Below are positions 35,832-47,705 of a DNA stretch of 64,000 nt, piece by piece (within the stretch, counting starts at the first letter, position 1; every line of letters starts with the position of its first letter). Where the stretch lies: positions 1 through 64,000 of the forward strand of contig KV419451.1 of the NCBI GenBank assembly GCA_001630475.1, in the 5' to 3' direction. Source of the stretch: Sistotremastrum niveocremeum HHB9708 (lineage: Eukaryota; Basidiomycota; Agaricomycetes; Sistotremastrales; Sistotremastraceae). The translations under genes were made by a program, and so were the position numbers. The notes under the pieces were generated by a model. The model had not been told where the DNA came from, ran no database searches, and saw only the letters and a program-made list of their open reading frames with translations.

Positions 35832-38800
35832 ATGACTACAACAACATGCACTTTGACGAGCGTCCCTCGGTTTGATCTCGCCGGGGTGTTGAAATCCCTG
35901 AGATCGACAGCGGCCACCTCTGATCTTCCATACCCCCAAGCCATCGCTTCTCTCGCCGTACGCATCAACGAAGTCGTAGCAGTCAGTCTGTCCAGCTTTT
36001 CATCAGTCATTGACCTAATACCTTTAATCACGTTGACAGGCATACAAAACAACGAATAACGATTTGAAGATCCTAGTCGAGCAGGTCCTAGAGCTCTCGT
36101 GGAGCGTCGTCGGCGCTCTGCAAGAATCATCTCTTTCAACTTCAGAAAGCCTCGTTCGATGCGTCGGAAAGCTTCTGCGTACGATGCAGAACGTGTTGGA
36201 AACCCTCGGAATGTTATTCACAAGAGGCAAGTTGGGCCGAGTTTTACGACCTGCCAATGAGGCGTTCACTATCAAAAAGATGGAAGAAGAAGTTGAGAAA
36301 TGCGTATCGTCATTTCTCATCGAGACTCAATTCGCCAATATGTCGCTGTCATTTTCTCTTCATCATAAAATCACTCGGTTCCAAGATGAATTTCAGGATG
36401 CTATCTCGAAAGTATGCGAAGAACAGGTCAAACTGACGAGTCCGCAGCTTGAGGTTCGCCCATATTGTTCCGACAAACTCTCCATGCTAACGATTCTGCT
36501 ACAGTCCGCGGATGACCAATTGGGAGCTTTTCTCTCATCATTATTACCACCCTGTCCCCAAGTGTTTTTTGGGAGATCTTCCGTTGTGGAGACTGCGGTG
36601 CAACAACTCTCAACCTTTGGACAATCTCATGTCGCTATTCTTGGAGCCCCGGGGATCGGAAAGACTGCCGTTGCATTGGCTACACTGCATCATCCAACCG
36701 TGGCAATCGCATTCGGAAGAAATCGACATTTCATCTCTTGTGACGCACTTCCTACCGCTGAGAGCTTTCTCACAGCGCTGGGCCGATATTGCAGCATCGA
36801 AGGGAAGGCAACAAAAGCACAGATCATCGCGAGACTTCGTGGGCGGTCTCGATCACTCTTCGTATTCGATAACTTCGAGACACCGTGGGAACATGTCTCG
36901 GAAAGAGCTCAAGTCGAAGAGCTTTTGTCTAGCCTCGCAGATATTCACAATCTGCACATCCTCCTTACTTTGAGAGGAGCTGAAAGACCTGCAGGTATCA
37001 CATGGAAGCGCCCATTTCTGCCACCCCTTTCGCCTCTCGATCATGACGCAGCCAAGCAGATATTCGTTGCCGTCTCTGATGTGGCAGATAATGATATATA
37101 TCTCCCCAAACTCCTTGAAGAGCTCGATAACGTTCCTTTAGCTGTCATCATGATGGCAAACCTTTCGCAGCATACCAGTTGCGAGGCATTGCTCGCTCAA
37201 TGGCATCGGGATAAGACCAAGATGTTGACCCGAGGATCCGATGACCGACTCTCCAGCGTGGACATCTCTATCCAAGTCTCTCTCTCTAGCCAACGCTTGC
37301 AACGATCCCCCCTTGCTATGAAGGTGTTACAAATCGTATCGCTTCTGCCTGACGGGGTATTTCAGCCTGATCTACAGGCGATGATTTCAGACGATCCTGC
37401 TCAGCTTCCAGCCGCGATTTCCGCTCTGCGGCAAGTAGCGCTATTGTACATTGAACATGGTTCGGATCGCTTACGATCTTTGTCGCCAATCCGAGAATAC
37501 GTGCAACGTCACGACCCCATCCACAGCGCAGATCTATCTCGCGTCCAGTCATATTTCTTCCAATTAACAGAATTTATGGACACTACTGGAACCTTCCGAG
37601 ACAAAGAAAAGCTTGAACACATCCGCTCCCAGCTCGTGAATGTCTTCACTGTGCTTCTTCGCACCCTCGAGACCGAAACTCCTCCGGTGGAAGCCATCGA
37701 GGCGACTCTCCGCATGGGGGATTTCATCGAAGCAACAGCCCTTTCTGTGCAGCTCCTTCCACTTGCCATCACTGCTGCTAAGCGAGTCGGCCAACCCAGA
37801 TTGGAGCTGGAGTGTAGAAATTTCGGCTATACGGCGGTAGTAGGAGTCCAGTCCGTAGCACGCTCTCGTGCTGATATCCAAGCTGGTTTAGCGGCACTGG
37901 AAGGGCCGCAGGACGATGATGATGTGGCCATGGATATGACAAAGGCTGCCTCATTCCGTATATTAGCTGATTGTGCTCGTCTGGAGGCGGATTTCGAAAA
38001 CGCTATTGCGTACTCGAATCAAGCTATCCAAATCTATTCAAAGCACAACAATGTTCAGCGTCAAGCTGAAGCCCTGAAGCATCTTTCCTGGATATTCGAC
38101 GGCGCTTGTCAACCTAAGGACGCCCGAGTCGCGATTCAACAGGCTTCATCCTTAGCCGAAGCACATGACCTCCCTATCATTAAAGCAGAGATATAGCGGA
38201 CTGAGGCATATCTCTACCTAGATCAAGGACTGCTGCCTTTGGCCGAAGCTGCTTGCCGTAAAGCTCAGGAGATGCATCATCAAATCATCGGAGACTCACG
38301 CCGATATGCCTCCAGCGTCTGTGTACTGGCCGAAGTCTTGCAAGCTCAAGGTCGTCTGAGTGAAGCTCAGCTTACGTACGAGAAAGCCGCGAAGCTGTCC
38401 GTGAAGTTGCGAAATCCGAACTACGTTGCTACGATCAGCCGTATGATGGGCTGGCTGGCCCTCGATCAAGGTGATTATGAGATCGGAAAAGCGCGTCTGC
38501 ATGTCGCGCTTCGACACTATTCAGAACCTCGTTCGGCAATCCACCAAGGGCTTTGCATATTTCGGATCGGAGATGCTGAACTTAGGCAAGGAAATTATAC
38601 AACGGCATGGGCGCATCTGCGAAAAGCAAGGGATCTTTACCACGAGGACGGACGGAGGGGCTCTATCTTCGATGCAAGTGCTCTTCGTCTGATGGGAAAG
38701 GCCGCTCTGGGGATGAGAGATGCAGATGCTGCGCTCACTTGCTACGCTGTTGCAATCGCCATATGTCGAAATGCTTCCAAACGACTCATCACATCCGAGT

Positions 38801-39057
38801 GTCTCCAAGGTTTGGGCGACGTCTATCTTTTCAATGGAGACAGAGATAGTGCCCGTGCTTGCTATACAGCGACTCTCGCGTCAATCAAATATTTGGGGGC
38901 GCGAAAGAATATAGCTGAGTGCTTACTGCGACTGGCAGATGTGGCAGAGACTCTCGAGGAATGTAGAAGCTTTCTTGAAAGAGCCTGCAATTGGTTTCGA
39001 CGGGCTGAAGACTCAGTGGGAGAGGCAAGTTGCATAGCCAAGCTGGCAGATTTGTAG
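35832..39057 (+). CDS. NLR-like receptor 1: helical N-terminus, NB-ARC, TPR; one in-frame TAG
   Basis: STAND-type ATPase of the fungal NLR class, thought to sense non-self or stress and trigger a response through its N-terminal domain. Exons 35832-35981, 36040-36453 and 36505-39057 are in phase. The N-terminal 185 residues are a helical bundle resembling the MLKL/HeLo-like domain of agaric NLRs (SDLPYPQAIASLAVRINE). The NB-ARC has P-loop GAPGIGKTAVAL, Walker B SLFVFDNFETPW, a TLRGAERP sensor and a DNVPLAV GLPL-like motif. The C-terminus has TPR repeats (DCARLEADFENAIAYSNQAI, LQGLGDVYLFNGDRDSARAC). A single TAG at 38194-38196 interrupts the TPR region where the paralogue has Tyr (KAAIYDTQ against KAEI-stop-RTE). 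The frame stays open for 860 bases beyond. The full frame would be about 1,038 residues; truncated, 751. It is either a recent nonsense allele, a read-through case or a base error. Confidence 0.85.
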
Positions 39058-39630
39058 GAGAGAAACGTTCTCCGTATGAACCGTTGAAGATACTCCATAT
39101 ACGAGCGAGACTGAATATTTTAATTATTTGATGTCTTTGCAGCGTCGGTGTTTGAATATTTCCTCTCTTCCTCAACCTCAAGCTGCCACCCTCGAGCTCG
39201 CCCTACGCGCCCTGATGGTGCCGCCCCGTGCTTCAACCTATATCTCGCATAGAATCAGAGCAAGAGTTTTATTGATACGCCCAATCCTATGGTCTCCGTC
39301 ATGACCGCCCGTGCCCGTGCCCTGATCTATCTAAGCGTCAAGAATTCAGCTGCGAGAGGCAGGACCTCAACTCAAGCACCGTGGCATGCTACATTGGACT
39401 TGATAAGGAGCTTAGACAATAGCAACTCCTGAGGTGCCTTGTATGCTGTTAAAAAGCTGGGGATGGACCTGCCTAAACGAGAGGGCCAAGCTGGATGCCT
39501 GGGTTCTCGTAGCTGTACACCGCGCGCGCTGTATATGAATGTGAGTGTTGCATTCCCTGCTCTAGACCGCTACTAAATCCACGTTTTACAAGAGAGAAAT
39601 GGGAGGTGGAACTTGGCTATCGCCGGTAGC
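39058..39630 (+). promoter_or_regulatory. Spacer between the two NLR genes
   Basis: 574 bp with no gene. It presumably holds the terminator of receptor 1 and the promoter of receptor 2. Confidence 0.4.
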
Positions 39631-42600
39631 ATGCCCAAGCTATCGTCCAGTCATGCTCAGACGACAAACCTATCCATCGTCTTGGACGCTTTGCGATCGA
39701 TAGCAACCAATTCATCCTTGCCCTATCCTCAAGGAGTAGCTTCTCTCGCAGTCGAAATCAATCGCGCCTCGGCGGTTCGTCTTGATGTTGCTTTCGTTTC
39801 GTTCCATCGTCTCATCTCGGACTACTAGATCCACGCCGCCAACAATGAGGCCCTCGATCATCTAGTTACCAGAGTTCTGGAGCTGTCTTGGTCCATTGCA
39901 GGTGCTTTGCAAGATACCAGTTCTGCAACCTCGGAAGGACTGGTCCGAGCCGTGGGCAAATTTCTCAACACTCTGCAAAACATCTCGGATAATCTCAGTC
40001 TCCTGCCCAGTCGAAATAGAATAAGCAGAATATTAAGATCATCGAATGAAACGTCCGCTATCAAGAACATGGAGAAAGATTTGGATCAGTGCATCTCTTC
40101 GTTTGTTCTCGAGTCGCAATTCGCGAATTTATCGCTCTCGTCATCTATCCACGAGAACTCCATTCAATATCAAGACGACTTTGCAGCCACTGTCTCTCGG
40201 ATTTACAGTGAACAGGCCGAATTATCACGCAGTCAAGATCAAGAGGTCAGTTTTTCGTATTAAAGCCTCCGCCGGCGTATCTAATCTCTACATGTCTCCA
40301 GTCTCAAAACGATGCCAGTTTTGCCTCAATCCCTCCTCCCGCTCCCCAAGTATTCTTTGGCCGAGCCTCTGCCGTAACAACCATTGTTCAGCAACTTTGC
40401 TTGCCTGAACAGTCTCACGCTGCAATTCTCGGACCGCCTGGCATTGGGAAAACATCGGTGGCTTTGGCTACCTTGCAGAGTCCAGATATCGTCTCCGCGT
40501 TTGGCAATCATCGCCACTTTCTTTCCTGTGACGCTTTCCTCGATGCCGAAAGTTTTCTCATGGGACTTGGTCAATATTGTCATATTGACGGCAAAGTGAC
40601 GATTGCGCGGATTGCTGCCAAACTCACAACCCGAACACGCTCATTACTTGTGTTGGATAATTTTGAGACACCCTGGGAGCCTGCGTCGAACAGGCAGAAG
40701 GTGGAGGACATCTTGACCAGCCTCGCAGATGTCGCCAACCTGTGCCTTCTTGTGACGTTACGAGGCGCCGAGCGACCCGCAGGGATCGCGTGGAAACGAC
40801 CGTTCCTACTCCCACTTCCCGCCCTTGACTATGACGCGGCCAAGCAGACGTTCCTTGCGGTATCAGATGTGGACGAGAACGATCTTCACCTTCCAAAGCT
40901 CCTGGAGGAGCTCGACAACGTTCCTCTTGCCGTGATATTGATGGCCGATCTATGTCAGGATACCAGCTGCGAAGAGCTGCTGGTTCGGTGGCAGCGCGAC
41001 AAGACTAAGATGTTGACTCGAGGCTATGACGGGCGCCTCTCAAGCGTTGACATTTCCATTGAAGTATCTCTTTCTAGCGAGCGCCTGAACAGAGTGCCGC
41101 TCGCGATGACTGTCTTACAACTTGTTTCGCTTCTTCCGGATGGTATCTCCGAGGTCGAGACATCTAAATTACTGTCAGGGGATGTAGCTCGACTTCCCCC
41201 TGCGATTTCCGTCTTACGCCAAACTTCACTCATATACACCGACCATGGATCAGATCGCGTTCGATCGTTGGCGCCCATCCGTGAATATATTCAACTCCAT
41301 CGGCCGATCGGTGACGATGCTCTTTGTCGTCTTCAATCCTATTTCTTCAAGTTCACGGAGTCGATGGACGAAGCGGGCACATTTCGAGATGCAGAGGAGA
41401 CCCAGCGTATCCGATCTCAGCTCCTGAATGTCTTCACTGTCCTTTTGAGCGCATTTGAAAGCGAAGTTCCGTCGGTGGAAGCTATTGAGGCCACAATACG
41501 TATGGGCACATTCGCCGAATCGACGGGGCTTTCCGAAAAGCTCCTTCCACTTGCTATCGCAGCCGCACGCAAGATCGGTGATCCTCGATTGGAGCTAGAC
41601 TGTATCAATGTCGGGTACGGTGTTTCCGAGCGCGGTCGCTCAGCTGCGGTTTATCGCGCAGACGTGGAACGTGGCCTACTGGCGCTCGACAATGTCAAAG
41701 GCGCATCTGACAATGTCAAAGGCGCATCTGAACAAAATCTCGATCTAACACGAGCAGCTTCCTTCCGCGGGTTGGCAGATTGTGCTCGTCTTGAAGGCAA
41801 TCTCGAACGCGCAATTCAATATTCCAAGGACGCTATCGCGCTATATCAGAAGCATCAAGTTTATTGGCGTCTCGCTGATACTTGGCGACACTTAGCGTGG
41901 ACGTATGATGCTGCTTTCGAACCCAAGGAATCTCGACGTGCTCTTAACGAAGCAATAGTCATAGCGGAAACACACAATCTTCCCCTCATAAAAGCTGCAA
42001 TATACGACACGCAGGCATACTCTTATGAGGAACAGGGGCTCCTTACCCTCGCCGAAAAGGCTTGCTGTGAAGCCATAGAGCTGCATGGCCAGCTCACCGG
42101 AGAGTCCCGCAGTCAAGCGGCCAGTCTTTGCACCTTAGGCTCAATCTTAGACGGGCAAGGAAGGCTTGCCGAAGCCCAAAATGCTTACCTAAAGTCCGGG
42201 CAGCTTTTTGCAAAATTAGGCGACACTCCGAACTTGACCATGCTTACACGGATGATGAGCGGTCTAGCATTAGAACAGGGCGATTTCGAACTCGCGAAAG
42301 CTCGGGCTCATGCAGCGCTCAGATATTATATGGAATTCGGCGGGCCTATTCATCGCGCGCTGTGCATTCTTCTTGTCGGAGACGCCGAACTCAAATCGGG
42401 AAATTATTCGACCGCATGGGCTCACATTTCACAGGCCAGAGCATTATTTCGAGTTGGCGGTGAAATCATATGGATCTTTGAGGCTGAAGCATTGCAAAGG
42501 CTGGGCGGAGCTACATTTGGCATGCAGAAATGGAATGATGCGCTCAATTGCTACGTCGTTGCAGCCCTGCTGTGTCGCAGAGGATCAAAACGTCTGCTGG

Positions 42601-42872
42601 CCTCGAAATGTATCCAAGGAATCGGGGAAGTCTATTTAGCTCAAGGCGATGTGGACAATGCTCGAGCATGCTTCATGGCAACAATGGACTCGATCAAATA
42701 TCTGGGAGCCCGGAGAAATATTGCTGAGTGTTTATTGAGGCTGGCGGATGTTGCAAAAGATCGGGAAGAGGCAAAAGATTTTCTACGAAAAGCGTCTGGC
42801 TGGTTTCAGAGAGCAGAAAATCAAGCGGGTGAGGTAAAATGTAGAGAACGGCTTGCTGCATTGAGTCCATAA
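39631..42872 (+). CDS. NLR-like receptor 2: helical N-terminus, NB-ARC, TPR (intact)
   Basis: Tandem paralogue of the gene at 35832, same strand, with the same three-exon structure (39631-39774, 39829-40245, 40302-42872) giving 1,043 residues without interruption. Its N-terminal helical domain repeats SSLPYPQGVASLAVEIN. The NB-ARC shows GPPGIGKTSVAL, SLLVLDNFETPW, VTLRGAERPAGIAWKRPF and ELDNVPLAVI. The winged-helix-like segment is followed by TPRs (LADCARLEGNLERAIQYSKD, TLGSILDGQGRLAEAQNAY, IQGIGEVYLAQGDVDNARAC). A 21-bp direct duplication (encoding DNVKGAS twice, about 41688-41729) lies in the linker between the NB-ARC region and the TPRs and is absent in receptor 1. I chose the ATG at 39631, which aligns with the start of receptor 1; upstream TTG codons are unlikely starts in fungi. 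Confidence 0.9.
41688..41729 (+). repeat. 21-bp tandem duplication inside receptor 2
   Basis: The block GACAATGTCAAAGGCGCATC plus T occurs twice in a row, in frame. It is a recent slippage or duplication event in the linker before the TPR repeats. Confidence 0.9.
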
Positions 42873-43459
42873 AATAGTAATCAATACTCTACTCATCTAC
42901 ATGTAGAGTTTCATGGCGGGGAGGAATATTCACCTGCCAGAGGCTGCTTATGTAATGCATTCTCCAAGTGTGCTCGCCATTTCTGGCTAGGGCCACTTGT
43001 CTGAACGCCTCTAACGGCCGATGTCGTCAGGCCACCGAACGCAGTAGACTATGCTGTTCTAGCGTGCTCGCTATGGGATCATTTTGCCAAATTTGTTGAG
43101 ACGTGAACGCACGTTGGCTGCCGTTCCGTACGGTCTGAGCTCAACGCCCTTCTGCTGCCGCTCTCCCATCAGGTTCATGGCTCAACATTGTTCAACAGTC
43201 GCTGTGCGTTGCTCACATATGCAATGCAGATACCATGGCAGCGCTCGGCAGAAGAACTGGTCCATCAACGACGGCCGACAGAGGGCGCCCCAAGTGATCC
43301 GCGATTATTTTAAGGCACATTCTTCCCCGTTGGAACACCTCTGCAACCCGCGCATCAATTCAGTAGCATAGGAGGTGGCTGTGATCTGCGAGCATTATAA
43401 GACGCAACGTTTTAGAGTGAGAGAGAGCCACTAACACATCTACCTACTTTCATCTGACT
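42873..43459. other. Spacer before the DUF2235 gene
   Basis: No supported gene; 43084-43371 (+) is an isolated frame without motif. It presumably holds the promoter of the DUF2235 gene. Confidence 0.4.
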
Positions 43460-45419
43460 ATGTCTGTTCTGCCACCAGCTAACGGCGGGGAAGCAGTAGA
43501 TCCGTTAATACGACCCAAATCCCTCGTTATCTTTTGTGATGGGAGCATGGATGATGGGCTGGTTTCCCGTACGTGTGACTGGCTTTATGTTGAGTGTAGC
43601 TGACAGAGATTTCGATCATTTTTCTCGTGCAGGATCGGATAGTTCAGATGCTCCAGACAATTCGTCATCATTCTTCACCAATATCCTTCGAATCTGTATG
43701 TTGCATATATCTCCCCGTACGATTAGACTTCTCACGCCTACTGTCTCATAGCACGGTCTGTGAGACCATATTCTAAATATGAGTACGTCAACCAAAATTC
43801 CAAGATGCTGACGAGGTCATGATTTTTTTTTGCAGCGGTGTCATCAAGGATCAAATCGTATATTACCAGAGTGGAATCGGGAGCGAAGCTGATTTCTACA
43901 ATAAAGACAGTGATGTTGACACACTTTTGGCTGCTTTTGGTACCGCTGTAGGTTCGTTATCCCTTTGCAACTGCTCTATCAGCAATATTGAATGCTGCAT
44001 CCTAGCTAGCAAAATCCGCGATGTTTACGCTTTTATTGCTCAAAACTACAGGCCGGGTGATGACATATGTCTCTTTGGCTTTTCTCGCGGAGCATATACA
44101 GCACGCAAAGTCTCTGGTTTGATCGTGAGTCTCTTGGCAGGCCGGTGGTTGGAACGGAACTCATCAATATGTAGCAAAAAATTGGGCTACTTTCAAATGA
44201 ACAGATGGGCTCCTTCTATAGCTATTGGCAATATTTGTCGGATCCAACGAACCCATCGAATGGCACGCCTCCACCCCCGCCAGCGTCTGTTATACCTATA
44301 AAGTATGTCTATTATATCCGCATGCTATACCTTCTGACCTACTATTTATTAAGGCTGGTTGCATGCTTCGACACCGTCGGCTCGGTCTGGCTCGGGCTCA
44401 AAGACCAAGTCCTCGATTCGTTGAGCATCAAGGACAACAGGTGAGCGACGCTTCGTGACCGCACATCCATCCGATCCACTCACTCATTTGACGTGCCTTT
44501 TTAGTCTTGTGCCAAATGTGCAGGTAGCGCTTCATGCACTATCCATTCATGAAAACCGGGATCGATTCATGTGCACTCAATGGGATGAGTCTACGAAGCT
44601 CCCCAACCAAATCGTTCGCCAGGTTCGTTCAATAATTCTCGAATTTCATGAACTCTCGATCCGATTACTAACCCGGTTGATATAGGTCTTCTTTGCGGGC
44701 GCTCATTCGGACGTGGGCGGCGGATATGAAGTCCACGAGTTATCGGACATCTCGCTCTTTTGGATGGTCGTAAGTCACTAAGCCTCGTGTCTTCCGCCTC
44801 CTATGGTTCCGAGTGACTCAATGACGTCATCCCAGGACCAAATTACTTCAATGAAACTCCTAGATTTAGATCTTGATTTCATCGCGAACTGTCGTCAATA
44901 CCGCGGCTCAAAGAAACCCGACTGGGGCACCTCTCAACCACACAACTCGTACCATGATACGGAGTTTTTGGAAAAACTTATTATGCACCCCGAAACACGT
45001 CTCAAAGGCGGACAATTCGCTGGGGCGCCAGTATCTCATCCTAGCGTTGGCTTGTCGCCGAAGAAGCTCGATGAGCCCGGGAATATGATCACTTTGGATG
45101 ATATTGCAAAGTCGTTCGGGAAAGACTGGAAACCAACTTATGCTACGCTCGGTGAATTCGAGAAGCATATGAAGACTATCTGGCATACGGACGTCAGTTC
45201 ATCCCGTTCATTATTTTCTCTCTGTATCAATAACTCATGTCTCGATAGCCATCAAAGGACCAATCTTTACCGCAACCCTCATTTGAGAAGCGTGATCAAA
45301 TCCTCCCTATGGTCACTGGGGGCGTATCGCCCAAGAAATTCCGTCACAGAACGCGGACCGTGGTGTCCGAAATTCCGAACCTCTTCAAGGCCATCGGAGA
45401 CGGCTGTAAAATCCTCTGA
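43460..45419 (+). CDS. DUF2235 (Tle1-like) alpha/beta hydrolase
   Basis: Predicted serine hydrolase of the DUF2235 family, related to the catalytic domain of the bacterial Tle1 phospholipase effectors and much expanded in agarics. Roughly ten short exons read MSVLPPANGGEAVDP, KSLVIFCDGS (the family's opening CDG), IKDQIVYYQSGIGS, nucleophile elbow LFGFSRGAYTARKVSGLI (G-F-S-R-G), KIGLLSNEQMGSFYSYWQYL, ACFDTVGSVWLGL (catalytic Asp region), ALHALSIHENRDRF, VFFAGAHSDVGGGY (catalytic His region), then a C-terminal region through IANCRQYRGSKKPDW to FKAIGDGCKIL and TGA at 45417-45419. All three expected catalytic motifs are visible. There is no signal peptide, so it is probably cytosolic. It lies 600 bp downstream of the NLR pair on the same strand. 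Confidence 0.85.
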
Positions 45420-46028
45420 TTTGAAGCCGTATTTGTTCGGTCACTTAGCTCCACACCTCGCGTGACGAGCAATGAGCGTCAAGTCCACAGAGCTGCGAAT
45501 GGATTGCCTAAGTAATAAGGGTAATGTGATGTTTCAGTAGTCTATAATATATATATATATATGTCCCCTCCCACAAAGGAAGATGGATAAGAGTCAATAT
45601 CGATCCTCTGCACATCTACGATCGCGAGCGTCTCCCGAAAACCCCGGACATAAGACCAGGAAATATTAGTACTAGTAGTACCAGATCGCATCGCATACAT
45701 CAAGGGCAATGATTATCATGATGCATTCGTCAGAGTGGTGCTTATAAGAGCTGAGACCAAGATGTATTAGGATGAGTATTAGACTGTTATTAAATGCAAT
45801 CGGCAGTATGAGAGCGGCTCATCATGCCAGCATACACCGACACTCCGACGTTACACAGAAGGCGACAATTGATGAGTCAATGGGTAAGAGATTATCACTG
45901 TCCAAAAATGCAAAAACGGTTGGAACGTCCGCAAAGGGAATTCCACCACACCGTGAATAAATCCACTAGACCAAACTGCCCGTCAAAGGAGGGGGCGAAG
46001 CATATGTTCCCCAGTACCATCACAGTTT
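45420..46028. other. Convergent intergenic region
   Basis: Lies between two converging gene ends. It contains a (TA)n run at about 45546-45561 and no supported gene. Confidence 0.45.
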
Positions 46029-47705
46029 TCAGACGCGCGCCTTCTTACGCTGTCCTTGTTTGGCGCTATCGTCATGGAGCTTCCTTTTCTTCTTAGTTGA
46101 AGGCACTTGATTATTAGCAGCTGCTCCTGCGGCAATGTCAAGAGAGGAAACCGTGGATGCGGATGCCTTCTTCTCAGTTTCTCCTTCCATTTTCTTCTCC
46201 TCGAGCTTTGCCCGCAACTCGGGGCTTAATTTCTGGAGTCTGTCGCCCTTCTGCTCCACCCATCGAAACTTCTGTAGTTGTTTAAGATCTCCTTTCTGGA
46301 ATTGCGGCGGGCGATTGTCGCGGTATCTCTTCCCAACTAACACCGTGTGCGGCGTTCCCTGCTCGTGTAAGACCAGCTCAACAAAGGAGTGCGGAAGCTT
46401 ATCGTTCACAGTTGAGATATAAAGTTCGTGCCGTTGTGGGGTTCCATCATTATCATCGGCTAGACTGAGCTCGGGGTGATCTCCTGGGCAATCCAAAACA
46501 AGTTTCCATCGGGTTCTCCATGTTCTCTGCGTCGGCAACTGTCCAGGGCTCCATTTTGTCATTTCTTTGATGTTGCATTTCAGGGAGTCATATTCAAAGC
46601 TCCCGGTGATGTTAGATGCAGTCACGGGAGCTGTGCGATCTCGGAGGTTGATGATCAATCCGCCTCGATTTTGCCGAATGACAGTTTGCTTCAGAATTTG
46701 ATCCTCAAGGACCCATTGATATTGACCCAATATTTGAGACGCCGCAAAATCCTTTCGTTCACGAGTAATGGGTAACAAATTAGCCACTACCAGAGAGAGG
46801 GAGAGAATGAGGCTTACCTCTTCGGGTTGAGCAACCGTCCAGGCACGAGATCGAGGTAGCACTGGAGAAGGGGCGATACCAGGAGCTGTCGAGAGGAGTG
46901 GAATGGGGGTGACGTTCACCGCTGGCGAAGTGAGCGACGGAACCGGATCGCTATCCTTGTCAAGATCTTTTTCGTCGATCCGGGGTTCGGGTGTTCCATC
47001 CGAAGCTGTCGATTTGGATGCACGCCGAGGCACGAGCGGGACAATACGGCCTGTTCTGTAGTCCAGGGTGCCATACGGCTCATAGAGACTATCGGACATC
47101 TCTTCTTCCGATTCGTACATGACACCATTGTCAACGCATTCCTTCTTCAGCCTGCGCTCTTCATCGTCAGTCATCCCGGGAGCTCGACCGCCGGTAAATT
47201 TCCTCCCCAGAAGCGTAAGCCACCCATTGGCGTCGAGGTTCAGCTCGATGAATGGACGCCCGTCGTCGTCTGATTGCTCGCAAATCGAGAGCTGGTGATC
47301 CTCGGATTCGTCAATCCAGTCTGCCGAGTCGCCATCACGATACTCTTGGGGCCCGGTGTACTTCATAATGAGCCTCCAAGAGTTTCGGACCGGTTTTTTG
47401 CGTTTATCAGAATACTGTTTGAACGCGAGGACGTCGCAGCAGATCGATCCATATTCAACTTTGCCTTGCAGATTTTCGAGAGAGGCGGGAGAAGACGCGT
47501 CTTTGAGTTCAATGGTCAAACCGCCCATGTCTTCCTCTAGAAACTCGGCTCCCTCAATGCTTGCGTCTTTCCATATCCACTCGTAACGGCCCAGAATGTT
47601 AGAGAGCGTAATGTCCTCGTCACTCTTGTGAGCCTAATTTGCAAAGTTTGTATCAGACACTTGGTAGTAGGCGCGTCCGTGCAATGTATCTGTGCTTACC
47701 CACAT
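46029..47705 (-). CDS. Unknown protein with two copies of one domain and a basic C-terminus
   Basis: Family not recognised. Exons on the minus strand begin near 47705 (MW joined to AHKSDEDITLSNILGRYEW). An intron at 46752-46817 lies in the middle. Two copies of a domain of about 140 residues face each other. ILGRYEW pairs with ILGQYQW, GGLTIELKD with GGLIINLRD, VEYGSICCDV with FEYDSLKCNI, SWRLIMKYTGP with RWKLVLDCPGD, FIELNLDANG with FVELVLHEQG, and LLGRKF with LVGKRY. The linker is Pro/Ser-rich and acidic. The last 60 residues are Ala/Ser/Lys-rich and end KKKRKLHDDSAKQGQRKKARV-like basic clusters that would act as nuclear localisation signals. The domain alternates beta strands, suggesting a beta sandwich or C2-like fold. 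The start is uncertain. Confidence 0.6.

Noticed and set aside
45546-45561. (TA)n run as a functional element
   Set aside because: A short simple repeat between converging genes, with nothing else to support a role.
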